64,000 bases of DNA from Streptomyces longispororuber (GTDB taxonomy: Bacteria > Actinomycetota > Actinomycetes > Streptomycetales > Streptomycetaceae), in the NCBI RefSeq assembly GCF_014656095.1, contig NZ_BNBT01000001.1, positions 27,996 to 91,995 on the forward strand, in the 5' to 3' direction. Positions within the stretch are counted from its first letter, which is position 1. Every line of letters begins with the position of its first letter. Made by a program: the position numbers and the translations under genes. The notes under the pieces were generated by a model. The model saw only the letters and a list, made by a program, of their open reading frames with translations, ran no database searches and was not told where the DNA came from. Below, piece after piece: positions 31,581 to 40,903 of the stretch.

Positions 31581-32468
31581 ATGAGCACACCGATCGCCTT
31601 CCTGAAGGGACACGGGGCCGAGAACGACTTCGTGATCGTCCCGGACGCCGACAACGCCATCGAGCTGTCCCCGGCCGCCGTCGCCGCCCTGTGCGACCGG
31701 CGCGCGGGCATCGGCGGCGACGGTCTGCTGCACGTGGTGCGCTCCGCCGCGCACCCGGAGGCGCGGCACCTGGCGGACGAGGCCGAATGGTTCATGGACT
31801 ACCGCAACGGCGACGGCTCGATCGCCGAGATGTGCGGCAACGGCGTGCGCGTGTTCGCGCGCTACCTCCAGCACGCGGGACTCGTCGGCGAGGGTGACCT
31901 GGCCGTGGCCACCCGCGGCGGCGTGAAGCGCGTGCACATCGCCAAGCCCACGTCCTCCGGCGCCGACGGCGACATCACCGTCGGCATGGGCAGGGCCGTG
32001 CTCCCCGAGGGCGAGGTCACGGTCTCCGTGGCCGACCGCCACTGGCCCGCCCGGAACGTGAACATGGGCAACCCGCACGCCGTCGCCTTCGTGGACGACC
32101 TGGCCCACGCGGGCAACCTCTACGAGCCCCCGCCGTTCAGCCCGCAGAGCGCGTACCCGGACGGGGTGAACGTGGAGTTCGTCGTCGACCGAGGCCCGCG
32201 CCACGTCGCCATGCGCGTGCACGAGCGCGGTGCGGGCGAGACCCGGGCCTGCGGCACGGGCGCGTGCGCCGTCGCCGTCGCCGCCGCCCGCAGGGACGGC
32301 CTGGACCCCGCGGAGACCGGTGCCCCGGTGACGTACACCGTGGACCTGCCCGGCGGCCGGCTCGTGATCACCGAGCGGCCCGACGGCGAGATCGAGATGA
32401 CGGGCCCCGCCGTGATCGTCGCGGAGGGCGAGATCGACCCCCGGTGGCTGGCCTCGGCGGCGCGCTGA
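31581..32468 (+). CDS. dapF: diaminopimelate epimerase DapF
   Basis: Converts LL- to meso-diaminopimelate for lysine. Streptomycete walls contain LL-DAP, so the role here is lysine supply. The protein has 295 residues. The two catalytic Cys are in MCGNGVRVFARY (about residue 84) and ACGTGACAVAV (about residue 224). Early KGHGAENDFVIV and NMGNPHAVAFV are typical. GAGGA abuts the ATG, too close for a normal ribosome binding site, which fits a leaderless start. Confidence 0.96.
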   Translation: MSTPIAFLKGHGAENDFVIVPDADNAIELSPAAVAALCDRRAGIGGDGLLHVVRSAAHPEARHLADEAEWFMDYRNGDGSIAEMCGNGVRVFARYLQHAGLVGEGDLAVATRGGVKRVHIAKPTSSGADGDITVGMGRAVLPEGEVTVSVADRHWPARNVNMGNPHAVAFVDDLAHAGNLYEPPPFSPQSAYPDGVNVEFVVDRGPRHVAMRVHERGAGETRACGTGACAVAVAAARRDGLDPAETGAPVTYTVDLPGGRLVITERPDGEIEMTGPAVIVAEGEIDPRWLASAAR

Positions 32469-32881
32469 GGACCTTCCGCCACCCGGGCGCCCCGGTGCGC
32501 AACGCACGGCCGGGTGGCCGCCCGAGCGGGTGACTGTCCGGCCGGACGGCCGTCCGACCGAGTGGCCACTGGAGACGCGTGGCCAGCCGGGGCCGCCTCG
32601 CCGCGCGTCGGCGGGCACCCCGGGCAGCCGAAGGGGGCGAGCGGTCACAACAGGCGTACGACGCGTCACGACGGGGCCCCTCCGTGTCGCAACAGCACAC
32701 GTCCCGGTCGCATCATCACGCGAAACGCGACTCCACAGAACTGTCGCTCGAATGGGTGATCCGTTTCACGCTCGGCGAGAGCGGGTCAGCGGCGCGTGAT
32801 GGGCTCGGTAGCATCAAGCACCGGCCCGGACGGAGCAGGCTGCCGTCCGCACACCGCCGGTCGGAGCTGCCGGAGGTGCCC
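32469..32881. promoter_or_regulatory. dapF-rshA intergenic region
   Basis: 413 bases. Overlapping palindromes GTCCGGCCGGAC and CGGACGGCCGTCCG at 32536-32556 could end dapF transcription. TAGCAT at 32809-32814 is a candidate -10 for the RelA/SpoT homologue. No gene is supported; open frames here have poor codon bias. Confidence 0.5.
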
Positions 32882-35050
32882 ATGAGTGCGGAGGCGACGA
32901 ATCCCGCGACGCCCGGCCCCACGACGCCCGTGGGCCCGGCCCCGGCGACGGCGGGCTCCACAGGCCAGCGGCGCCGCGCCCGCTCCCGCCTCGACCTGCG
33001 CAGGCTCGGCCGGGCCGCACTGCTCGGACCCGCCGGACGCGACCGCGTCCCGGACGCGATCAGCCACGTCGTCGAGGCCCACCGCGGCCACCACCCCGAC
33101 GCCGACCTGGAGCCGCTGCGCCGCGCCTACGTCCTCGCCGAGTCCTCGCACCGCGGCCAGACGCGCAAGAGCGGCGAGCCGTACATCACGCACCCGCTCG
33201 CCGTCACGCTGATCCTCGCCCAACTGGGCGCCGAGACGACGACCTTGACCGCCTCCCTGCTCCACGACACGGTCGAGGACACGGACGTGACCCTCGATCA
33301 GGTGCGCGCGGAGTTCGGCGACGACGTGTGCTATCTCGTCGACGGCGTCACCAAGCTGGAGAAGGTCGACTACGGCGCGGCCGCCGAGCCCGAGACCTTC
33401 CGCAAGATGCTCGTCGCCACCGGCAACGACGTCCGCGTGATGGCGATCAAACTCGCCGACCGGCTGCACAACATGCGCACCCTGGGCGTCATGCGCCCCG
33501 AGAAACAGGCGCGCATCGCCAAGGTCACCCGGGACGTCCTCATCCCGCTCGCCGAACGGCTCGGCGTACAGGCCCTGAAGACCGAGCTGGAGGACCTCGT
33601 CTTCGCCATCCTCCACCCCGAGGAGTACGCCCGGGTCGAGGCGCTGGTCGCGGCGAAGAACGCCGACGGTTCCGACCCGCTCGCGGACATCGCCGAAGAC
33701 GTGCGCGGCGTCCTGCGCGAGGCGGGCATCACGGCCGAAGTCCTCATCCGGCCCCGGCACTTCGTCTCCGTGCACCGCGTCCACCGCAAACGCGGCGGCC
33801 TGCGCCCCGCCGACTTCGGGCGGCTGCTCGTCCTCGTCGGCGAGGACGCCGACTGCTACGGCGTGCTCGGTGAGCTGCACACGTGCTTCACGCCGGTCGT
33901 CTCGGAGTTCAAGGACTTCATCGCCGTACCGAAGTTCAACCTGTACCAGTCGCTGCACACGGCCGTCGCGCGCCGCGACGGCGAGGTCGCCGAGGTCCTC
34001 ATCCGCACGCACGAGATGCACCGCGTCGCGGAGGCGGGCGTCGTCGCCCTGCGCAACCCGTACGCACCGCCCACGGAGGAGCAGCCCGCCGACGGCGAGC
34101 GCGCCGACCCCACCCGGCCCGGCTGGCTCTCACGCCTCCTGGAATGGCAGCAGGCCGCCCCTGACCCCGACACGTTCTGGTCCACCCTGCGCGAGGACCT
34201 CGCCCAGGACCGCGAGATCGCCGTCTACCGCGCCGAGGGCGGCACGCTCGGCCTGCCCGCAGGAGCGAGCTGCGTCGACGCCGCGTACGCCCAGTACGGC
34301 GAGGACGCGCACGCCTGTATCGGCGCCCGCGTGAACGGCCGCCTCGCGACGCTCAGCACGGTCCTGCGGGACGGCGACACGGTGCAGCTCCTCATGGGCC
34401 AGGACCCGTCGTCCGGGCCCTCCCGCGAGTGGCTCGACCACGCGCGCACGCCCGCCGCCCGCATCGCCATCCGCCGCTGGCTCGCCTCCCACCCGACCCC
34501 GGCCCCCTGTCCGCCGCCCGCGGCGACCCCGCCCCCGGTGACGGTCCCGGCCGCCGCGTCCCGGCCCCCGGTGCCGGCGGCCCTGCGCCCGGCCGCCGCG
34601 AACGCCGTGGTCGACCGCGAGGGCGCCACCGTACGGCTCGCCGGGTGCTGCACTCCCGTCCCGCCCGACGAGGTCACGGGTTTCGCGGTGCGCGGCGGCG
34701 TGGTCACGGTCCACCGGGTCACCTGCCCGGCGGTGGCGCGCATGAAGGACGTGGGGCGCGCGGAGGTGGGCGTGCGCTGGGGGGACAGCGCCGAGTGCCG
34801 GGTCACGCTCGTCGCCGAGTCCTTCGGCAGACCGCACCTGCTCGCCGACCTCACCGAAGCCATCGCCCTGGAGGGTGCCGCCATCATCTCGGCGACCGTG
34901 GAGCCCCCGAGCCAGCAGCGCGTCCGCCACACCTACACCCTGGAACTCCCGGACGCCGCCCGCCTCCCCGTCCTGATGCGCGCGATGCGGAACGTCCCGG
35001 GCGTGTACGACGTGAGCCGGGCCCAGCACCGGGCCCCGGCGGCGCCGTGA
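32882..35050 (+). CDS. rshA: RelA/SpoT homologue (RshA-like), hydrolase domain intact
   Basis: Long RSH protein of 722 residues that controls the alarmone (p)ppGpp. After a ~50-residue disordered head come the HD hydrolase domain (HPLAVTLILAQLG, LLHDTVEDT near residue 127, IKLADRLHNMRTL), the synthetase-like domain (~280-400, KFNLYQSLHTAV), the TGS domain (~440-505, CVDAAYAQYGEDAHACIGA) and a C-terminal ACT domain (~640-715). All hydrolase motifs are present. In the synthetase domain several usually invariant residues differ, for example RPRHFVSVHRVH where RPKHYYSIYxKM is expected and EVLIRT for EVQIRT. It may therefore act mainly as a hydrolase. ATG 32882 follows GGAGG at good distance. Confidence 0.92.
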   Translation: MSAEATNPATPGPTTPVGPAPATAGSTGQRRRARSRLDLRRLGRAALLGPAGRDRVPDAISHVVEAHRGHHPDADLEPLRRAYVLAESSHRGQTRKSGEPYITHPLAVTLILAQLGAETTTLTASLLHDTVEDTDVTLDQVRAEFGDDVCYLVDGVTKLEKVDYGAAAEPETFRKMLVATGNDVRVMAIKLADRLHNMRTLGVMRPEKQARIAKVTRDVLIPLAERLGVQALKTELEDLVFAILHPEEYARVEALVAAKNADGSDPLADIAEDVRGVLREAGITAEVLIRPRHFVSVHRVHRKRGGLRPADFGRLLVLVGEDADCYGVLGELHTCFTPVVSEFKDFIAVPKFNLYQSLHTAVARRDGEVAEVLIRTHEMHRVAEAGVVALRNPYAPPTEEQPADGERADPTRPGWLSRLLEWQQAAPDPDTFWSTLREDLAQDREIAVYRAEGGTLGLPAGASCVDAAYAQYGEDAHACIGARVNGRLATLSTVLRDGDTVQLLMGQDPSSGPSREWLDHARTPAARIAIRRWLASHPTPAPCPPPAATPPPVTVPAAASRPPVPAALRPAAANAVVDREGATVRLAGCCTPVPPDEVTGFAVRGGVVTVHRVTCPAVARMKDVGRAEVGVRWGDSAECRVTLVAESFGRPHLLADLTEAIALEGAAIISATVEPPSQQRVRHTYTLELPDAARLPVLMRAMRNVPGVYDVSRAQHRAPAAP

Positions 35051-35172
35051 GGCAGGTCCCCGGCGGGAGCCCGCGGCGGTTGCGGGTCTTCGGGGGCTCG
35101 GGACGGCGGTAGCAGGCCTGCGGCATCCCGGACGGCGGCGACAACCTCCTGGGGGCGGGGCAGCGGCAACAG

Positions 35173-35224
35173 GCCCGGGGGAGGCCCAGGAGGGGCCCAG
35201 GGAGGCCCCCGGGCGGCTCAGGGC
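35173..35224 (+). terminator. terminator-like hairpin after the RelA/SpoT homologue
   Basis: GCCCGGGGG and CCCCCGGGC, 9-bp arms 34 bases apart with further partial pairing inside. The surrounding 295 bases (35051-35345) hold no gene. Confidence 0.45.
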
Positions 35225-35345
35225 GGCAACGGATCGGCGCGCGCGTGCCGGCGCTGTGGCATCCGGCCACCCGCAGCCGCACTCGTTCGAGTGGCCCGGT
35301 GCGCGTCGTCCCGGCACGGAAGGCGGGCGCTGATACCGGTGGTTC

Positions 35346-36938
35346 ATGCTGCTCACCCCACGTCCCAAGGCCGTGCGGCCCCGCACCGTCCGCGTCGCCG
35401 TCGCCCTGCTCGCCACCGCCACCTCGGCCACACTGCTCGCCGCGAGCGCCCCGCAGCCGGCCCCGCCGCTCGGCATCGGCGACCGGCTGTTCCCCCATCT
35501 CGGCAACCCCGGCTACGACGTCCTGGCGTACGACATCGCCTTCACCTACCGCGGCGACAACAGTAAGCCGCTCGACGCCCTGACGAAGATCGATGCCCAG
35601 GTGACCGCCCCGCTGGAGCGCGTCAACCTCGACTTCGCCGAGGGCAAGGTCCACTCCGTCGAGGTCAACGGCGTGGCCGCCGACTTCGACACCAGCGGCG
35701 AGGACCTCGTCATCACGCCCCACGCGCGCGTGGAGCGCGGCGAGCGCATGCGGATCGCCGTCCACCACACCAGCCGTACGGTCGGCCGCAAGGAGGCGAC
35801 CGGCTGGGTGCGCACCGCCGACGGCCTCGCCATGGCCAACCAGGCGGACGCCGCGCACCGCGTGTTCCCCTGCAACGACCACCCCGCCGACAAGGCGCAG
35901 TTCACGTTCCACGTGACCGCGCCCAAGGAGCTCACCGTCGTCGCGAACGGCCTCCCCCTGGCGTCGACCCGCGCCGGTGTCCCCCGTACGACGGGACAGG
36001 ACGAGACCACCCGCACGTGGGCGTACCGCACCGAGCACCCCATGGCGACCGAGCTGGCCCAGGTGTCCATCGGCCGGTCCGCGGTGCCGCGCCGCACCGG
36101 CCCGCACGGGCTGCCCGTACGCGACGTCGTACCGAGCAAGGACCGCGCCGGGCTGGAGCGCTGGCTCAAGAAGACGCCCGGCCAGATCGCCTGGATGGAG
36201 AACAAGGTCGGCCGCTACCCCTTCGAGACGTACGGGGTGCTCATGGCGGACGCCGACACCGGCTTCGCCCTGGAGACGCAGACGCTGTCGCTCTTCGAGA
36301 AGCAGTTGTTCACGCGCCCCGAGTTCCCGGAGTGGTACGTGGACACGATCATGGTCCACGAACTGGCGCACCAGTGGTTCGGCGACAGCGTCAGCCCGCG
36401 CACCTGGTCCGACCTGTGGCTGAACGAGGGCCACGCCACCTGGTACGAGGCCCTGTACGGGGAGGAGAAGTCCGGGCGCACCCTGCGCGCGCGGATGCGC
36501 GAGGCCTACCGGCACTCGGACCAGTGGCGCGCGACGGGCGGCCCGCCGGCCGCGCCCAAGGCCCCCGACCCGGGGCGCAAGATCAGCCTCTTCCGGCCCG
36601 TCGTGTACGACGGCAGTGCCCTGGTGCTCTACGCGCTGCGGCAGGTGATCGGCCAGCCCGCCTTCGAGCGCCTGGAGCGCGAGTGGGTCCACGTCCACCA
36701 CGACGGCAACGCCACGACGGCCGACTTCGTCCGCTTGGCCTCACAGATCTCGGGCCGCAACCTGCACGAGTTCTTCGAGGCCTGGCTGTACGGGGCCAAG
36801 ACGCCGCCGATGCCGGGGCACCCCCAGTGGAAGTCGGCGGCTCCGGGGACGAAGCTGCCCGCGCGGGCCGGGGGCGGGCACGCCGCCGCGGCCCACGGTG
36901 ACGGTGTCCATGGCGGCAGGGGGCACGTCCACCCTTGA
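35346..36938 (+). CDS. secreted M1-family zinc metallopeptidase
   Basis: Exported aminopeptidase-like enzyme of 530 residues. The signal peptide has a basic start (RPKAVRPRTVRVAVALL) and a hydrophobic core ending near residue 37. A beta-saddle domain precedes the catalytic domain with zinc motif HELAHQW near residue 337 and the third ligand in WLNEGHATW near residue 360. The usual GAMEN exopeptidase motif is replaced by FALETQTLSLF, a variation known in actinobacterial M1 proteins that may change exopeptidase specificity. The Tyr-containing region (YDGSALVLYALR) is present. No lipobox. It probably processes extracellular peptides. Confidence 0.9.
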   Translation: MLLTPRPKAVRPRTVRVAVALLATATSATLLAASAPQPAPPLGIGDRLFPHLGNPGYDVLAYDIAFTYRGDNSKPLDALTKIDAQVTAPLERVNLDFAEGKVHSVEVNGVAADFDTSGEDLVITPHARVERGERMRIAVHHTSRTVGRKEATGWVRTADGLAMANQADAAHRVFPCNDHPADKAQFTFHVTAPKELTVVANGLPLASTRAGVPRTTGQDETTRTWAYRTEHPMATELAQVSIGRSAVPRRTGPHGLPVRDVVPSKDRAGLERWLKKTPGQIAWMENKVGRYPFETYGVLMADADTGFALETQTLSLFEKQLFTRPEFPEWYVDTIMVHELAHQWFGDSVSPRTWSDLWLNEGHATWYEALYGEEKSGRTLRARMREAYRHSDQWRATGGPPAAPKAPDPGRKISLFRPVVYDGSALVLYALRQVIGQPAFERLEREWVHVHHDGNATTADFVRLASQISGRNLHEFFEAWLYGAKTPPMPGHPQWKSAAPGTKLPARAGGGHAAAAHGDGVHGGRGHVHP

Positions 36939-36942
36939 TCAT

Positions 36943-37168
36943 CGTGCCGGTGCCGGTGCCGGTACTGGGTACTGGTACCGGTGGGTACTGGTGTCGGCCC
37001 GGTGCCGGTGTCGGCGGTGGTGCCGGTGTCGGCAGCGGTGCCGCGGGCCCGGGCCCGCGGGATGCGTGCGGGACCGGGCGCGCATGGCCGGGCAGATCCC
37101 GGTAATAACCCAGATGACGAGACGGGCCGTCCCGTGCAACCATCGTCTGGTCGACGGCGCGGCCCGTC
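36943..37168. repeat. GTGCCGGTGTCGG / GGTACTGG minisatellite with palindromes
   Basis: The 423-base gap before hflX holds no gene. It starts with irregular hexamer-based repeats (GTGCCG, GGTACT) at 36943-37040, then a perfect 20-bp palindrome at 37041-37060 (arms CCGCGGGCCC / GGGCCCGCGG), then a long-range inverted pair GACGGGCCG (37121-37129) and CGGCCCGTC (37160-37168). The palindrome may terminate the peptidase transcript, and the last pair may fold in the hflX leader. Confidence 0.6.
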
Positions 37169-37361
37169 CGGGACATCCCCTCAGGGATATCTCAGGGTCG
37201 GTTCCGGCCGGTCCGGGGAATCCCGGGGCGGTCGCGAGCGTTGTCGAATGTGACGGGTGGCGCCGTCGCTCGCGAGGCGCGGTCGCACCAAGGGGTGCGG
37301 CGGGGCGCCGGACGTCCCGAAAGCGCCCTCGCATCGGTTTCCCATCGACGTAAAGGACCCA

Positions 37362-38852
37362 ATGACCTCCTCTTCTTCCTCCTCCCAGGACGCACAGAGC
37401 TTCGCGCAGAACTACCCCGAAGGTCTTCGGGCCGATGCCCTGATGGAAGAGGACGTCGCCTGGAGCCACGAGATCGACGGAGAGCGGGACGGCGACCAGT
37501 TCGACCGTGCCGAGCGAGCGGCCCTGCGCCGCGTCGCGGGCCTCTCCACCGAGCTCGAGGACGTCACCGAAGTCGAGTACCGGCAGCTCCGCCTGGAGCG
37601 GGTGGTGCTCGTCGGCGTCTGGACCTCCGGGACGGTTCAGGACGCGGAGAACTCCCTCGCCGAGCTCGCCGCCCTCGCGGAGACCGCCGGCGCCCTCGTG
37701 CTCGACGGCGTCATCCAGCGCCGTGACAAGCCGGACCCGGCGACGTACATCGGTTCCGGCAAGGCCATGGAGCTGCGCGACATCGTGCTCGAGACGGGCG
37801 CCGACACGGTCGTCTGCGACGGTGAGCTCAGCCCCGGCCAGCTCATCCACCTCGAAGACGTCGTCAAGGTCAAGGTGGTCGACCGGACCGCCCTGATCCT
37901 CGACATCTTCGCCCAGCACGCCAAGTCCCGAGAGGGCAAGGCGCAGGTGGCCCTCGCGCAGATGCAGTACATGCTGCCGAGGCTCCGCGGCTGGGGTCAG
38001 TCGCTCTCCCGTCAGATGGGTGGCGGCGGGGGTGGCGGCATGGCCACCCGCGGCCCCGGTGAGACCAAGATCGAGACGGACCGGCGACGGATCCGCGAGA
38101 AGATGGCGAAGATGCGCCGGGAGATCGCGGAGATGAAGACGGGCCGCGAGATCAAGCGCCAGGAGCGCAAGCGCAACCAGGTGCCCTCGGTCGCCATCGC
38201 CGGGTACACGAACGCCGGCAAGTCGTCCCTGCTCAACCGCCTCACGGGCGCGGGCGTCCTGGTGGAGAACGCCCTGTTCGCCACCCTGGACCCGACCGTC
38301 CGCAAGGCCGAGACCCCGAGCGGCCGCCTGTACACGCTGGCGGACACGGTCGGCTTCGTCCGGCACCTGCCGCACCACCTCGTGGAGGCCTTCCGCTCCA
38401 CGATGGAGGAGGTCGGCGAGTCCGACCTGATCCTGCACGTGGTGGACGGCTCGCACCCGGCGCCCGAGGAGCAGCTCGCGGCCGTCCGCGAAGTGATCCG
38501 CGACGTGGGCGCGACGGACGTCCCCGAGATCGTGGTGATCAACAAGGCGGACGCGGCCGACCCGCTGACCCTCCAGCGGCTGCTGCGCACGCAGCGGCAC
38601 GCGATCGCGGTCTCGGCGCGCACCGGCGAGGGCATCGAGGAACTGCTCGCCCTCATCGACGCCGAGCTGCCGCGGCCCGAGGTCGAGATCGAGGCCCTCG
38701 TGCCGTACACCCACGGCAAGCTCGTCTCGCGCGCGCACGCCGAGGGCGAGGTGCTCTCCGAGGAGCACACCGCCGAGGGCACGCTGCTCAAGGCACGGGT
38801 GCACGAGGTGCTGGCGGCGGAGCTCGCTCCGTTCGTCCCGGCGACGCACTGA
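37362..38852 (+). CDS. hflX: ribosome-associated GTPase HflX
   Basis: GTPase that binds the 50S subunit and splits stalled or heat-damaged ribosomes. It has 496 residues. The N-terminal HflX domain (VVLVGVWTSGTVQDAE to QMQYMLPRLRGWG) is followed by the Gly-rich MGGGGGGGMATRGPGETKIE, a helical linker and the G domain with G1 GYTNAGKSS near residue 280, DTVGFVRHLPH as G3 and NKADAAD as G4. ATG 37362 has AAAGGA four bases upstream. A very strong terminator follows. Confidence 0.96.
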   Translation: MTSSSSSSQDAQSFAQNYPEGLRADALMEEDVAWSHEIDGERDGDQFDRAERAALRRVAGLSTELEDVTEVEYRQLRLERVVLVGVWTSGTVQDAENSLAELAALAETAGALVLDGVIQRRDKPDPATYIGSGKAMELRDIVLETGADTVVCDGELSPGQLIHLEDVVKVKVVDRTALILDIFAQHAKSREGKAQVALAQMQYMLPRLRGWGQSLSRQMGGGGGGGMATRGPGETKIETDRRRIREKMAKMRREIAEMKTGREIKRQERKRNQVPSVAIAGYTNAGKSSLLNRLTGAGVLVENALFATLDPTVRKAETPSGRLYTLADTVGFVRHLPHHLVEAFRSTMEEVGESDLILHVVDGSHPAPEEQLAAVREVIRDVGATDVPEIVVINKADAADPLTLQRLLRTQRHAIAVSARTGEGIEELLALIDAELPRPEVEIEALVPYTHGKLVSRAHAEGEVLSEEHTAEGTLLKARVHEVLAAELAPFVPATH

Positions 38853-38895
38853 CCCCGGGCGAGCACGCCCGCCGGGGCGTGCTCGTGAGCTGAAG

Positions 38896-38948
38896 CACAC
38901 GGTTGAGGCCCCGCCCCCTGTCACAGGGGGCGGGGCCTCAACCGTGTG
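38896..38948 (+). terminator. very long perfect terminator after hflX
   Basis: Two perfectly complementary 25-base arms (38896-38920 and 38924-38948) with a three-base loop TCA; the stem begins CACACGGTTGAGG and contains GGGGCGGGG. The following AGTG-poor, T-interrupted tail has no U-run. It lies 43 bases after the hflX stop. Confidence 0.9.
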
Positions 38949-39231
38949 TGGGGCGTGTCGGACCGGGGGCCTGTCAGCTACAGGCCCCGATCCACAGACA
39001 TGTGTGCCATGGGCGCCCTAGCCACAGGGATGACAGCCGCCGCAGAGCCGGAACCACAGGGATGTGTGCCACGGGCGCCCGAGCCTTCGGGACGCGAACC
39101 ACGAGCCACAGGGCGTCCGAGCGGCAGCTCAGCCGCACGCCGCAAGCGTGACCGGAGCCGGAAGGACACTCGAAGGGAGCACCCCGTACCGCAGGGCGCC
39201 CCCCGAGCCACCGCTCAGTGATCCGCCGGGA
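38949..39231. repeat. intergenic region with 32-bp imperfect duplication
   Basis: No gene is seen. A 32-base sequence at 38992-39023 is repeated at 39054-39085 with four mismatches; the shared core is ATGTGTGCCATGGGCGCCC. A third partial match (GAGCCACAGGGCG) follows near 39101. Confidence 0.6.
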
Positions 39232-40446
39232 TCACTGAGCCCCGTACTTCTCGCTCATCATGTCGAAGACCCGCTTCGCCCCGGAGCCGAGCTGCGGGCC
39301 GGCGAGCCAGGTGTTCTGCGCCGGGCCGATCGAGGTGTTCGACACCAGCTTGGTCTCGTCGTTCACCACCCGGAACCAGCCGCCGCCGGACGAGCCGCCG
39401 GTCATGGTGCAGCCGATGCGGAACATCGTCGGCTGCGTGGGGTCCAGCGACAGACGGCCCGGCTTGTCGATGCACTTGTGCATGGTCAGGCCGTTGAACG
39501 GCGGCGCGGCCGGGTAGCCCCAGGCGCCCATGGAGCCCACGCTCCGCGCGGACGGGGCCGAGAAGTCGACGCCCAGCGCGTTGCCGACCGTCTCCTCCAG
39601 GGACTTGCTGCCCTGCTGCGGCTTCACGTGCATCACGGCGTAGTCGTACGGAGCACCGGCCCCGCCCGACGCCGCGCCCCGGTCGATCCACTCGCCGGAG
39701 GTCGACACCCAGTCCGCCCACCACTGGCCGTACGGGGCGATCTCCTGCGGTGCCGCGTTGCTCAGCTCGGCCTCGGACTTGTTGAGGTCGTTGTACGCCG
39801 GGACGAAAGTGATGTTGCGGTACCAGCCGCCCTGCGCGCCCGCGTGCACGCAGTGCCCCGCGGTCCACACGAGGTTGGACTTGCCCGGGTTGCGCGGGTC
39901 CTTCACGACCGTGCCCGAGCAGACCATCGAGCCCTCGGGGGAGTCGAAGAAGATCTTGCCGACGGGCGCGGCGTTCTCGTGGTACGGCGTCTTCTCGGGC
40001 TTCGCCTGGACCGGCTGCGGCTCGGGGTCGGTCGCGCCCTGGTCGGCGGCCGCGTCCTTCGCCGCGATCGTCTTGTTCGGGTCCTTGGCCTTGCGCATCC
40101 GTTCGGGCTTCCACAGCCCCTCTATGACGGGGTTGACGAAGTCCTTGGCCTCGCGCAGCCAGTCGTCCTTGCTCCAGTCCTTCCAGGCACCGTCCTTCCA
40201 CTTGTCCGGATCGATGCCGTGCTCCTTGAGCCGGTCGGTGAGGTCGGCCGGCAGGCCGCCGCCGCCCGAGCCGGACCCCTTGTCCGCGCCCTGCGAGGTC
40301 CCGGACGAGCCCGACGTGTCGCTCGCCTTGTCGTCGCTCGGCCCACAGGCCGTGGAGGTGAGCGCGAGAGTCGCGGCGAGCCCGGTGACGGCGAGCGCGG
40401 TACGGCGACCGCGGCCGCGCGCGAAGGGCGCACGAATGGAACGCAT
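39232..40446 (-). CDS. lipoprotein trypsin-like serine protease (paralogue 1)
   Basis: Surface-anchored peptidase S1-like protein of 404 residues. The signal peptide ends at Cys34 (LTSTACGP), then a Ser/Gly/Asp-rich linker. A distinctive helical segment follows: LTDRLKEHGIDPDKWKDGAW, then DWLREAKDFVNPVIEGLW. The protease domain has His in VWTAGHCVHAG, Asp in PYDYAVMHV and Ser in TMTGGSSGGGW. MRSIRAPF at 40446 is chosen because it starts the signal peptide and has GGGGG upstream; longer forms would bury it. It is a paralogue of the gene just upstream, and the promoter region in between carries an octamer repeat. Confidence 0.85.
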   Translation of the reverse strand: MRSIRAPFARGRGRRTALAVTGLAATLALTSTACGPSDDKASDTSGSSGTSQGADKGSGSGGGGLPADLTDRLKEHGIDPDKWKDGAWKDWSKDDWLREAKDFVNPVIEGLWKPERMRKAKDPNKTIAAKDAAADQGATDPEPQPVQAKPEKTPYHENAAPVGKIFFDSPEGSMVCSGTVVKDPRNPGKSNLVWTAGHCVHAGAQGGWYRNITFVPAYNDLNKSEAELSNAAPQEIAPYGQWWADWVSTSGEWIDRGAASGGAGAPYDYAVMHVKPQQGSKSLEETVGNALGVDFSAPSARSVGSMGAWGYPAAPPFNGLTMHKCIDKPGRLSLDPTQPTMFRIGCTMTGGSSGGGWFRVVNDETKLVSNTSIGPAQNTWLAGPQLGSGAKRVFDMMSEKYGAQ

Positions 40447-40631
40447 GGAGCTGGAACCCCCGTAGGAAAGTGTATTTGCCATGTGCGTGTCAGGCATGGA
40501 GGCGGCATCCGCCGCCCGGGCCGACGTGGCCTCCCACTATGCCTGTGCAGGTGGGGACGTACGGCGGCGAGGTCGTGAAGGTTTCGCCGCCTCGGCCGCA
40601 TACGCGTACGCGGACGTACAAAGCGGGTGTA

Positions 40632-40714
40632 CGAGGCAAGCTGCCTCGGTGCCTCGGTGCCTCGGTGCCTCGGTGCCTCGGTGCCTCGGTGCCTCGGTGC
40701 CTCGGTGCCTCGGT
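40632..40714. repeat. nine-copy perfect 8-bp tandem repeat GCCTCGGT with adjacent hairpin
   Basis: Nine exact copies of GCCTCGGT from 40643 to 40714, preceded by the inverted repeat CGAGGCA-AGC-TGCCTCG (40632-40648), which could pair with any repeat copy. It lies in the 457-base gap between the two protease genes, about 190-270 bases upstream of the start of paralogue 1. Octamer number is not a multiple of three and lies outside coding sequence, so length change would alter promoter spacing rather than a frame. Confidence 0.9.
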
Positions 40715-40903
40715 GCCGCCGTGCCGCGCGGAGGGGCGGCTGAGGCTGCGGCGGCGGGTGGGGCCCGAGTAGCTCCCGGGCGGCCCCGGCCCGAGGCAGT
40801 CGACGCGGACAGGAAAGCGGCTCGGGGCCGCCCCCGGTGGCGCGCGGCCGGTGGGCCCGCCCTGCGCGGACGAACCCACCAGCCAACGCGCGTACGCCTA
40901 CGC

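Noticed and set aside
36943..37361. Gene in the 423-base gap before hflX
   Set aside because: Repeat-driven open frames only; the hflX start with AAAGGA and conserved protein start is clear.
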